Shown here: one piece after another, positions 16,463-23,350 of the stretch | How the letters are laid out: every line of letters starts with the position of its first letter | How positions within the stretch are numbered: the first letter of the stretch is position 1 | Assembly: GCF_017872555.1 (NCBI RefSeq) | Contig: NZ_JAEDOX010000001.1 | Location: 1,426,001 to 1,490,000, forward strand | Origin: Ruegeria sp. HKCCSA071 | Lineage (GTDB): Bacteria; Pseudomonadota; Alphaproteobacteria; Rhodobacterales; Rhodobacteraceae | Direction: 5' to 3' | Length of the DNA stretch: 64,000 bases | Notes under the pieces: generated by a model | Databases searched by the model: none | The model's input: only the letters and a program-made list of their open reading frames with translations | What the model was told of the DNA's origin: nothing | Translations under genes and position numbers: made by a program

Positions 16463-17026
16463 TTAAGTCAGCGCCAATGCCAGCAATTGCTGTGCCGCAT
16501 CCCTGGCGTCTTCCGCAGGATCACAATTCTTGAGCAAAACCGCAGACACGATTGCCCCTTCCTGCAACAACACGATCTGGCTGGCGAGTTTCTGAGGATC
16601 ACGCGCACCAGCCTGTTCGGCGACGGACGTGAAATGCTCCAGCAACAGCTGTTTATGTTCGGCTGCCTGCACATGGATCGGATGATCTGTTTCCTGATAT
16701 TCTGCCCCGGCCTTGATGAACATGCAGCCCCGGAATCCATCTTCCTCGAACCATTCCTTCAAGGCATCAAAACTAGCGATGAGTTGCCCGGCCGGTGTTT
16801 CTGCCATCTCTTCGATGCGCCGATAGAACCACTCGCGAAAATTCTCATCCCGCAGACGCAGAGCGGCTACAATCAGGTCTTCTTTAGTGCGGAAATGTTT
16901 GTACATCGACGTTTTCGAAACGCCCGTTTCCGCCACCAGCTTATCCATGCCGGTCGCGTGAAACCCGTCGCGGTAAAAAACCTTCAGGGCTTTGCTGACA
17001 AGTTCATCCCGTTTGTTTGGACGCAT
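16463..17026 (-). CDS. TetR-family regulator
   Basis: A 187-aa TetR/AcrR repressor. The N-terminal helix-turn-helix reads ALKVFYRDGFHATGMDKLVAE then TGVSKTSMYKHF at about residues 11-45. The C-terminal domain is a YcdC-like ligand domain with a Cys (GCMFIKAGAE). ATG 17026 has GGAG 8 nt upstream; the longer frame to 17110 runs through the regulatory region. It is divergent from the SnoaL-like/FMN-protein pair, and operator-like palindromes and repeats fill the 303-bp gap, so it probably represses both directions. Confidence 0.85.
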   Translation of the reverse strand: MRPNKRDELVSKALKVFYRDGFHATGMDKLVAETGVSKTSMYKHFRTKEDLIVAALRLRDENFREWFYRRIEEMAETPAGQLIASFDALKEWFEEDGFRGCMFIKAGAEYQETDHPIHVQAAEHKQLLLEHFTSVAEQAGARDPQKLASQIVLLQEGAIVSAVLLKNCDPAEDARDAAQQLLALALT

Positions 17027-17041
17027 GATTCGGCTCCATGG

Positions 17042-17057
17042 TGTACCGTTCTGTACA
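17042..17057. promoter_or_regulatory. Palindrome in front of tetR, probable operator
   Basis: TGTAC-N6-GTACA forms a perfect 5-bp-arm inverted repeat ending 16 bp before the TetR start codon. Its GTAC arms match the ends of the two direct repeats at 17167-17218. This position suits autorepression of the TetR gene. Confidence 0.5.
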
Positions 17058-17166
17058 TATTGCCCCGAAACATGAAGTACAACCGGCCTCACACAAAGCA
17101 TTGTTTTCATTAGAACTCACGACTCGCCCTGAACCGCGCGAAAAATTTTCTGCTTTCCCCCTTGCA

Positions 17167-17218
17167 AAAGTTAACAGATCGGTACACCTTATTGCAAAGT
17201 TAACCGATCAGTACACCA
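17167..17218. promoter_or_regulatory. Two 22-bp direct repeats, likely TetR operators
   Basis: Two nearly identical 22-bp units, 17167-17188 and 17197-17218, start exactly 30 bp apart (about three helical turns). Each begins AAAGTTAAC and ends GTACACC around a GATC centre; they differ at two positions. The centre is itself a rough dyad (ACCGATCAGT). They lie between the divergent TetR and SnoaL-like genes. Same-face spacing suggests two repressor dimers bound side by side. The rest of the 17027-17329 gap shows no gene. Confidence 0.6.
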
Positions 17219-17329
17219 GAGGATTTGACCGATGAAACGTCGCGCCAGCATTTTCCCCCCTCAGTACGTTCCATTTCTTCTGACACTGGCCATTCTTGCC
17301 GCTTCTCTGACCTGAAAGCCCCCTGCACC

Positions 17330-17794
17330 ATGTCTCGACCCCCTCTTCCCCCGTTCACGTTGGAAACTGCCACGCAAAAAGTGCGCATGGCAGAGAATGC
17401 CTGGAACAGCCGCGATCCCGACCGCGTCACCCCCGCATACACAGATGACAGTCAGTGGCGAAACCGGGCGGAATTTCTGTCAGGGCATGACGAAATTCAC
17501 GCCTTCCTAAGCCGTAAGTGGCACAAGGAACTGGACTATCGGCTGATCAAGGAACTCTGGGCCTTTACCGGTAATCGCATCGCAGTGCGTTACGCTTACG
17601 AGTGGCACGACGATAGCGGTCAGTGGTTCCGGTCATATGGCAACGAGAATTGGGAATTTGCCGAAGACGGACGCATGTCGCATCGGCATGCCTCGCTGAA
17701 TGATCACCCCATAGCCGAAAGCGACCGCTTGTTTCATTGGCCATTGGGTGAACGCCCCGATGACCATCCCGAGTTGTCTGATCTGGGTCTTTGA
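17330..17794 (+). CDS. DUF1348 / SnoaL-like small protein
   Basis: A 154-aa cystatin-fold (NTF2-like) protein of the DUF1348 kind, recognised from [38 protein letters not shown] and RFAYEWHDD-like [11 protein letters not shown], then [12 protein letters not shown]. Function in this family is not established; the fold binds small hydrophobic ligands. I chose the ATG at 17330; an upstream ATG at 17232 gives a leader without homology. It is followed after 11 bp by the FMN-barrel gene and probably shares its transcript, under the TetR protein opposite. Confidence 0.8.
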   Translation: MSRPPLPPFTLETATQKVRMAENAWNSRDPDRVTPAYTDDSQWRNRAEFLSGHDEIHAFLSRKWHKELDYRLIKELWAFTGNRIAVRYAYEWHDDSGQWFRSYGNENWEFAEDGRMSHRHASLNDHPIAESDRLFHWPLGERPDDHPELSDLGL

Positions 17795-17805
17795 AAGGAC
17801 ATACT

Positions 17806-18426
17806 GTGCCGCGTGCGTTTTCAGAACTGACCTTCACCCCAACCGTCCGCGCCCATCAGGAGCGGATGGGATCGGCAAAAACCTATGCCAAATTCATTGA
17901 AGGTGGCCCGCAACAGGGCCATCTGATCGGCGAACCCGAAAAACAGTTCATTCAGGCGCGCGACGGGTTTTATCAATCCTCGGTGTCTGAAACAGGCTGG
18001 CCTTATGTGCAGTATCGCGGCGGGCCGGTCGGGTTTCTTAAGGTGCTGGGGCCGCAAACCATCGGATATGCCGATTTTTCGGGCAACAAACAGTATATCT
18101 CGCGTGGGAATCTGGATGGCAACGATCGGGTCGCGATGATCCTGATGGATTATGCAAACCAACACCGTTTGAAGATCCTGGGGCGTGTCGAGTTCACGGA
18201 AGGTCAAGCAGCGGCAGCCAGCTTGTATCCAGAAGGTTCCGAGGCCCCTGCAGAACGGGCTGCAATCATACGTGTTGAGGCGCTTGACTGGAACTGCCCG
18301 CGCCACATCACACCGCGTTTCACCGAAGCCGAACTGCGCCCGCATCTGAACAGTCTGGGCCAGCAAATGGCGCAGTTGCAGGCCGAAAATGAAAGGCTGA
18401 AACAAGAGCTGTCAAAGCTCTCGTGA
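17806..18426 (+). CDS. Pyridoxamine-phosphate-oxidase-like FMN-binding protein
   Basis: A 206-aa split-barrel flavoprotein of the PNPOx-like superfamily. The core runs about residues 40-150 with SSVSETGWPYVQYRGG, DFSGNKQYISRGNL and a VAMILMDYANQHRLKILG strand set. The last 40 residues form a coiled-coil-like tail (LGQQMAQLQAENERLKQEL). Members reduce or bind small molecules with FMN or F420; a true PNPOx role is unlikely. GTG 17806 has AAAGGA 7 nt upstream. Second gene of the TetR-controlled pair. Confidence 0.82.
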   Translation: MPRAFSELTFTPTVRAHQERMGSAKTYAKFIEGGPQQGHLIGEPEKQFIQARDGFYQSSVSETGWPYVQYRGGPVGFLKVLGPQTIGYADFSGNKQYISRGNLDGNDRVAMILMDYANQHRLKILGRVEFTEGQAAAASLYPEGSEAPAERAAIIRVEALDWNCPRHITPRFTEAELRPHLNSLGQQMAQLQAENERLKQELSKLS

Positions 18427-18474
18427 CGCGTAAGACACCACAGATTTTATTGAGTATAAACAGGGAATAAGCCA

Positions 18475-18633
18475 ATGGTTCGTTCGGTCTTTCAGCTTTC
18501 TGCGGCGTGCCTTGCCGGAGCGGCCCTGATCCTTATGATCATGATGTTCGGTTTTTTTGTCTCACCCAGCGCCGTCCGAACGTCACCACCTTCTGTGTTC
18601 AGCACCATCCTGTTCAACCATTTGCAGCAATAG
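18475..18633 (+). CDS. Small single-pass membrane protein candidate
   Basis: A 52-aa ORF: MVRSVFQLSAACLAGAAL, then ILMIMMFGFFV, then a polar proline/serine tail ending LFNHLQQ. The hydrophobic core at about residues 8-30 would span the membrane. GGGA lies about 9 nt before the ATG. It sits 48 bp after the FMN-protein stop and ends 13 bp before the convergent TetR gene, so it could be the third gene of the preceding operon. I know no family; it may be a spurious frame. Confidence 0.4.
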   Translation: MVRSVFQLSAACLAGAALILMIMMFGFFVSPSAVRTSPPSVFSTILFNHLQQ

Positions 18634-18646
18634 CAATGCCGCGCGT

Positions 18647-19318
18647 TCAACCGCGACTGGCCTGAACCATCGCTTCGATACCGGCTGCACAAAAATCGAT
18701 CAGGCGTTCCACCTCTGACACTCCGCCGCCTTGCGACAAGGCCCCGACCCGCCAGCCACTGTTGAGATGCGCCAGCATTGCCGAAACTGAATAGACCTGG
18801 CCGCTGGCCAGCAGCGCAGGGTCAACATCCGGATAAAGCGCAGCGATTTCGTCGATAAAAAGCCGGGCGGTCGGGTCGAAACACTCAGCCGCGATATCGC
18901 GCCAGCGGGGATCGACCGAGACATGCGCCACGAGGCGCCCATACGCCATCCATCCCGAACCGCCTGTTTCTGCCAGTTCCACATAAGGCCGGATAAAACT
19001 GTCCAGAATGCTGCGCAATGTCAGCGGGCCCGCATTTCTTGCCTTGGCCAGCGCATCGGTTCTGATTTGTGCCAGCTTGCCCGCACGACGTTCGATCGCT
19101 CGAAAAAACAGCTCCTCCTTGCTGCCGCCGTGGTGATGAACAAGGCCAACCTGAACGCCTGCAAGCGCAGCGATATCGCGGATTGACGCGCCTTCGAATC
19201 CGCGTTCGGCAAAGACGGATTCGGCCGCATTCATGATCCGCGCTTTGGTTTCCAAAGACCGCTTGGACGGTGCCCTTTGTCTTGGTTTTTCTACGTTTTT
19301 CAGCGTCATGAAATTCAT
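18647..19318 (-). CDS. TetR-family regulator of the FMO operon
   Basis: A 223-aa TetR protein with a basic leader (KPRQRAPSKRSLETKARI), helix-turn-helix at about residues 28-70 (ERGFEGASIRDIAALAGVQ, LVHHHGGSKEELF) and a TetR_C ligand domain. AAGG precedes the start at 19318; an ATG three codons later is possible. It is divergent from the flavin monooxygenase operon with 56 bp between the starts, and a palindrome lies in that gap, so it most likely represses that operon. Confidence 0.85.
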   Translation of the reverse strand: MNFMTLKNVEKPRQRAPSKRSLETKARIMNAAESVFAERGFEGASIRDIAALAGVQVGLVHHHGGSKEELFFRAIERRAGKLAQIRTDALAKARNAGPLTLRSILDSFIRPYVELAETGGSGWMAYGRLVAHVSVDPRWRDIAAECFDPTARLFIDEIAALYPDVDPALLASGQVYSVSAMLAHLNSGWRVGALSQGGGVSEVERLIDFCAAGIEAMVQASRG

Positions 19319-19330
19319 CTTGCCTTATTT

Positions 19331-19344
19331 TGGACGATCGTTCA
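19331..19344. promoter_or_regulatory. Palindromic TetR operator candidate
   Basis: TGGACGATCGTTCA is a 14-bp dyad around CGATCG with one mismatched pair. It lies in the 56-bp gap between the divergent TetR gene and the FMO gene, overlapping where both promoters must be. Confidence 0.5.
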
Positions 19345-19374
19345 ATTTAAACCTCACGAACTTTGGGAGGGTTC

Positions 19375-20691
19375 ATGACAGAAACGCGCGACGCATTCGC
19401 CCTGATCGGGGCGGGGCCAATGGGTTTGGCCGCGGCCAAGGTGCTGAAAGAACAAGGGATCGCATTTCAGGGGTTTGAATTGCATTCGGATGTGGGCGGT
19501 CTGTGGGACATCGATGCCCCAAGATCAACCATGTACGAGTCGGCGCACCTGATCTCGTCCAAGCGCATGACCGAATTTGCGGATTTCCCCATGGATGACG
19601 CGGTTGCCGAGTACCCCTCGCACCGGGCGATGCGTGACTATTTCCGCGCATTTGCAGATCGTTTTGAGTTGCGTGATAATTTCAAGTTCAACGCGGAAGT
19701 CACTCAGATCACTCCGCTGGGCAATCCGGGTGACGGTTGGCGCGTGAGCTGGCGGGATGAGGATGGCGACCATCAGGCCGAGTATGCCGGCGTACTCATT
19801 GCGAACGGCACCCTGTCGGAACCGAATGTACCCAGCTTTCCGGGTACGTTTGACGGCGAGTTGATCCATGCCTCGCAATATCGGTACCCAAGCCAATTCG
19901 ACGGCAAGCGTGCGCTGGTCGTGGGCGCAGGCAATTCCGGCTGTGACATCGCAGTCGACGCCATCCATCACGCGAAACGCTGCGATCTGTCGATGCGGCG
20001 CGGGTATTATTTTGTCCCGAAATATGTCTTTGGCAAACCCGCTGACACAATGGGCGGAAAGATCCGTCTGCCGATGTGGCTGAAGCGTAAGGTCGACAGC
20101 CTGATCCTTGGCTGGTTTGTCGGTGATCCGCAGAAATACGGCTTTCCCAAACCGGATTACAAGCTGTACGAAAGTCACCCCGTGGTGAATTCACTGGTTC
20201 TGTATCACGCAGGTCATGGCGATCTGAGCATTCGCCCGGATATCGACCGGCTGGAAGGCCACACCGTTCATTTCAAGGATGGCTCCTGCGACGACTATGA
20301 CATGATCCTCGCCGCGACCGGATACAAACTGCACTACCCGTTTATCGACAAGGACCTGCTGAACTGGCGCGGCGATGCCCCGCATCTGTATCTGAACACG
20401 ATACATCCCGAACGGGACGATCTGTTCGTGCTGGGCATGGTCGAGGCCACGGGCCTGGGCTGGCAAGGCAGGCACGAGCAGGCCGAGATGGTGGCGCGCT
20501 ACATCAAGGGGCTTCGACACGGCTGCCCCGTGGCAGCCGATCTGCACGAAGAAAAGCAAAAAGACTATACGCGCGCCACCGGAGGTATGAACTATATCGA
20601 CCTGCCCCGCATGGCCTATTACGTGGACAAGAATACCTACAGAAAGGCTGTCACCGGCTGGATCGACCGGCTGCGGAAGGCCGCCGCATGA
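19375..20691 (+). CDS. Flavin-containing monooxygenase (FMO/BVMO-like)
   Basis: A 438-aa class B flavin monooxygenase. The FAD motif is LIGAGPMGLAAAK near residues 8-20, the NADPH motif VVGAGNSGCDIA near 180, and between them the FMO identifying motif F-x-G-x3-H-x3-Y (FDGELIHASQYR) near 160. Such enzymes oxygenate N, S or ketone (Baeyer-Villiger) groups with NADPH and O2. ATG 19375 has GGGAGG upstream. It leads an operon of four genes overlapping by ATGA; the transporter next to it suggests an imported organic anion as substrate. Confidence 0.9.
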   Translation: MTETRDAFALIGAGPMGLAAAKVLKEQGIAFQGFELHSDVGGLWDIDAPRSTMYESAHLISSKRMTEFADFPMDDAVAEYPSHRAMRDYFRAFADRFELRDNFKFNAEVTQITPLGNPGDGWRVSWRDEDGDHQAEYAGVLIANGTLSEPNVPSFPGTFDGELIHASQYRYPSQFDGKRALVVGAGNSGCDIAVDAIHHAKRCDLSMRRGYYFVPKYVFGKPADTMGGKIRLPMWLKRKVDSLILGWFVGDPQKYGFPKPDYKLYESHPVVNSLVLYHAGHGDLSIRPDIDRLEGHTVHFKDGSCDDYDMILAATGYKLHYPFIDKDLLNWRGDAPHLYLNTIHPERDDLFVLGMVEATGLGWQGRHEQAEMVARYIKGLRHGCPVAADLHEEKQKDYTRATGGMNYIDLPRMAYYVDKNTYRKAVTGWIDRLRKAAA

Positions 20692-21590
20692 TTGGTATTG
20701 ACCAGATCACACTGAATTTCAGTCCGGCGTCTCTGACGCTGTTGAATGCTATTCTGGCAATCGTGATGTTCTCGATTGCCATCGACCTGACGCCTCGGGA
20801 TTTTGACCGGTTAAGGCGCGCACCCAAACCTGTGATTGTCGGATTGTTTTCACAACTCGTCGTCCTGCCAGCACTGACCTTTGTGATGGTGTGGATTGCA
20901 GCACCGCAACCATCAATTGCGCTTGGCCTGATCCTTGTGGCGGCTTGCCCAGGGGGCAATATCTCGAACTTCATTACCCACCGCGCGGGCGGAAATGCAG
21001 CGCTTTCGGTGTCGATGACTGCCTTCGCCACCATCTGTGCGATCTTTATGACACCTTTCAATATTGCGCTTTGGGGCGGGCTTTACCAACCAACCCGCGC
21101 AATCCTGCAACAGACCCAGATCGACCCAATGCAGATCGCGATCCTGGTCGGTCTGATGCTGATCCTGCCGCTGGTTCTGGGGATTACGCTGAATCAACGC
21201 CTCCCCGCCTTGACGGCACGTTTACGCGCACCGCTGCAACTTCTGTCGATGGGTATCTTTGCTGGGTTTATCGTACTTGCTCTGGCTGCCAACTGGGGGT
21301 TTTTCCTTGGGTTTGCCGGGGCTGTTGCCGGGCTTGTGATCCTTCACAACGCCCTGGCGCTGGGGGGCGGTTGGGTTGTGGCCACTCTGACCCGGCTGTC
21401 CCCCTTTGATCGCCGCGCCATCACCATTGAGACAGGAATTCAGAACTCCGGACTTGGGCTCGTCCTGATCTTTGCATTCTTCAACGGTCTGGGCGGCATG
21501 GCCGTGGTCGCTGCATTCTGGGGAGTATGGCACGCTATCTCGGGCCTGGCTTTGGCGTCGGTCATGGCGCGAACCGAGGCTGCGCGATGA
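20688..21590 (+). CDS. Bile acid:sodium symporter family transporter
   Basis: A 300-aa polytopic membrane protein of the BASS family, about 9-10 hydrophobic helices. Typical segments are MFSIAIDLTPRDFDRL, ACPGGNISNFITHRAGGNAALSVSMTA and the C-terminal ETGIQNSGLGLVLIF. BASS members import organic anions such as bile acids, pantoate or 2-keto acids with sodium. The ATG overlaps the FMO stop by 4 nt, implying coupled translation and a shared pathway. Confidence 0.9.
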   Translation: MIGIDQITLNFSPASLTLLNAILAIVMFSIAIDLTPRDFDRLRRAPKPVIVGLFSQLVVLPALTFVMVWIAAPQPSIALGLILVAACPGGNISNFITHRAGGNAALSVSMTAFATICAIFMTPFNIALWGGLYQPTRAILQQTQIDPMQIAILVGLMLILPLVLGITLNQRLPALTARLRAPLQLLSMGIFAGFIVLALAANWGFFLGFAGAVAGLVILHNALALGGGWVVATLTRLSPFDRRAITIETGIQNSGLGLVLIFAFFNGLGGMAVVAAFWGVWHAISGLALASVMARTEAAR

Positions 21591-22519
21591 CCCGCATCCT
21601 GATAACCGGCGCTGCCGGGATGGTCGGGCAAGCGCTGTTACCCGAACTTGTGGGGCACAAGGTCTTTGCAACCGATTTGAAACGCCCGGATAACCTGCCG
21701 GAAGACGTCTCATTTTTGACCATGGATGTTACAACCGACGCTCCTGCACGTGTGATTGGCAATGTGAAACCGGATGTGATCGTGCATCTGGCTTCTGTCG
21801 TGACGCCGCCACCGAAGATGGGGCGCGCGACAGCCTATGCTGTCGATGTCGAAGGCACGCGCAATGTGGTGAATGCCGCTATCGCAAACGGGGTGCGCAG
21901 ATTGGTCGTTACGTCTTCCGGTGCCGCTTATGGATATCATGCAGACAGTCCTGTGCCGTTGCGCGAAGACGACCCATTGCGCGGCAACCCCGAGTTTCCC
22001 TATTCAGATCACAAGCGTCAGGTCGAAGAGATTTTGGCCGAAGCCCGCAGTGCCGCCCCGGATCTTGAGCAGGTTGTTCTGCGCGTTGGAACGGTTCTGG
22101 GGGCTGGAACCGAAAACCAGATCACCGCCCTGTTTCGCAAACCCCGTTTGCTGGCGGTGTCCGGCAGCGAAAGCCCGTTTGTCTTTATCTGGACCCAGGA
22201 TCTGGCACGCATCCTTCAGCGCGCAGCAACCGACGGGCCAGCCGGGATATACAACGTCGCCGGTGACGGAACGATGGGCGTGACCGACTTGGCCTACGCT
22301 ATGGGAAAACCGGTTCTGCGTCTGCCCGCATGGGTGCTGAAAGCGGCCCTAGCCCTGGCGCGCCCACTGGGTTTATCTCGCTATGGGCCGGAACAGGTAC
22401 GGTTCCTTCAATATCGGCCAGTTCTGGATAATTCCGCCCTGAAATCTGAATTCGGCTATGTGCCCGAAAAATCCAGCGCCGAGGTTTTTGCGCTCTGGCA
22501 ACGGCAGGCCGGGTTATGA
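21587..22519 (+). CDS. NAD-dependent epimerase/dehydratase family protein
   Basis: A 310-aa extended SDR. The Rossmann motif ITGAAGMVGQAL is at residues 6-17, the active-site Ser in VVTSSGAAYG near 110. The usual Y-x3-K appears as Y-S-D-H-K (PYSDHKRQVEE). It could epimerise or dehydrate a sugar nucleotide, or act on a ring hydroxyl as 3-beta-HSD-like members do. ATG 21587 overlaps the transporter stop by 4 nt. Its position among FMO, BASS and SDR genes points to catabolism of a cyclic or lipid-like molecule. Confidence 0.85.
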   Translation: MTRILITGAAGMVGQALLPELVGHKVFATDLKRPDNLPEDVSFLTMDVTTDAPARVIGNVKPDVIVHLASVVTPPPKMGRATAYAVDVEGTRNVVNAAIANGVRRLVVTSSGAAYGYHADSPVPLREDDPLRGNPEFPYSDHKRQVEEILAEARSAAPDLEQVVLRVGTVLGAGTENQITALFRKPRLLAVSGSESPFVFIWTQDLARILQRAATDGPAGIYNVAGDGTMGVTDLAYAMGKPVLRLPAWVLKAALALARPLGLSRYGPEQVRFLQYRPVLDNSALKSEFGYVPEKSSAEVFALWQRQAGL

Positions 22520-23280
22520 AGACCGCGGTCATCTCTGGCGGTGCGGGCGGTTTGGGACAAGCTTTGAGCCGTGCACTGCAAGCCCATGGGTGGCGGGTGG
22601 TGCTGTTGGACCTTGATGTGTCCGGTCTGCAAACAGAACCGAACCAACTGCCAATTGCTTGTGATCTGACTGACCCCGAACAGCTTGCCAACGCAGCTCA
22701 AAGGGCGATCACGTCAAGCGACAGTATTGATCTGGTCATCTACAACGCCGGGGTTACTCAAATTCGGGGGTTTGATCAGGCTGACGCGGCCAGTCACCGT
22801 GCATTGTTCGAAGTCAACTATTTCGCAGCCGTTGAAATGGCCCGCGTATTCTTGCAGCCTCTCCGCGCGTCAAAGGGAACGCATCTGGCTATCTCGTCGG
22901 TGGCTGGTTTCGCTCCGCTCTGCCATCGCACGGCTTATGCTGCCTCGAAACACGCGCTTGAGGGTTTTTTCAAATCGCTTCGATCCGAAGAAAAGCCACA
23001 TGGCGTTCAGGTTCAGATTGCAGCACCGTCTTTTGTGGCCACCAACCCCGGCAACGCAATGGAGCAACCCGATGGAACCGCGCGCCCCGGATCGGCCAAG
23101 GACGGAATGGACGAAATGAGCCCCGAGAGTGCCGCCATGGCGATCCTGCGCGGACTGGACAAATCGCAGCCCATGATCCCGGTCGGTCGCGTTGCATACA
23201 TATCGTGGTGGCTCAACCGACTGTCACCACGCCTGTATCAGCGCTTAATGGAGCGTAACATGCGCGGGCCCGGGTCGTAG
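22516..23280 (+). CDS. SDR-family oxidoreductase
   Basis: A 254-aa classical short-chain dehydrogenase: SGGAGGLGQAL at residues 7-17, YNAGVTQ near 76, Ser in AISSVAGF and the catalytic Y-A-A-S-K in TAYAASKHALEGFF near 143. The C-terminal part (WLNRLSPRLYQRLM) resembles membrane-associated DHRS-like members. Overlaps the epimerase stop by 4 nt and closes the FMO operon. Probably oxidises or reduces a hydroxyl/keto group in the same pathway. Confidence 0.9.
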   Translation: MKTAVISGGAGGLGQALSRALQAHGWRVVLLDLDVSGLQTEPNQLPIACDLTDPEQLANAAQRAITSSDSIDLVIYNAGVTQIRGFDQADAASHRALFEVNYFAAVEMARVFLQPLRASKGTHLAISSVAGFAPLCHRTAYAASKHALEGFFKSLRSEEKPHGVQVQIAAPSFVATNPGNAMEQPDGTARPGSAKDGMDEMSPESAAMAILRGLDKSQPMIPVGRVAYISWWLNRLSPRLYQRLMERNMRGPGS

Positions 23281-23298
23281 AATTTCGCCGCGACCCCC

Positions 23299-23330
23299 TT
23301 GACCTTCCCGTCACTGGAACCCCCATCTGG
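23299..23330 (+). promoter_or_regulatory. CueR/HmrR-type copper promoter
   Basis: A -35 box TTGACC (23299-23304) overlaps the operator ACCTTCC-N7-GGAAC, the dyad of MerR-type copper sensors (consensus ACCTTCC-N7-GGAAGGT). A poor -10 (around 23324-23330) follows at the over-long 19-20-bp spacing that these activators correct by twisting DNA. It lies just before copA; the regulator gene is at the end of the same operon. Confidence 0.75.
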
Positions 23331-23350
23331 AGGGCAGAAAACCACTTGGG

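Noticed and set aside
17167-17218. Start of a CRISPR array
   Set aside because: Only two repeats with an 8-bp gap between them; spacing and position fit operators instead.
22516-23280. Second degenerate SDR
   Set aside because: This one keeps the canonical Y-A-A-S-K and upstream Ser, so it is an ordinary SDR.
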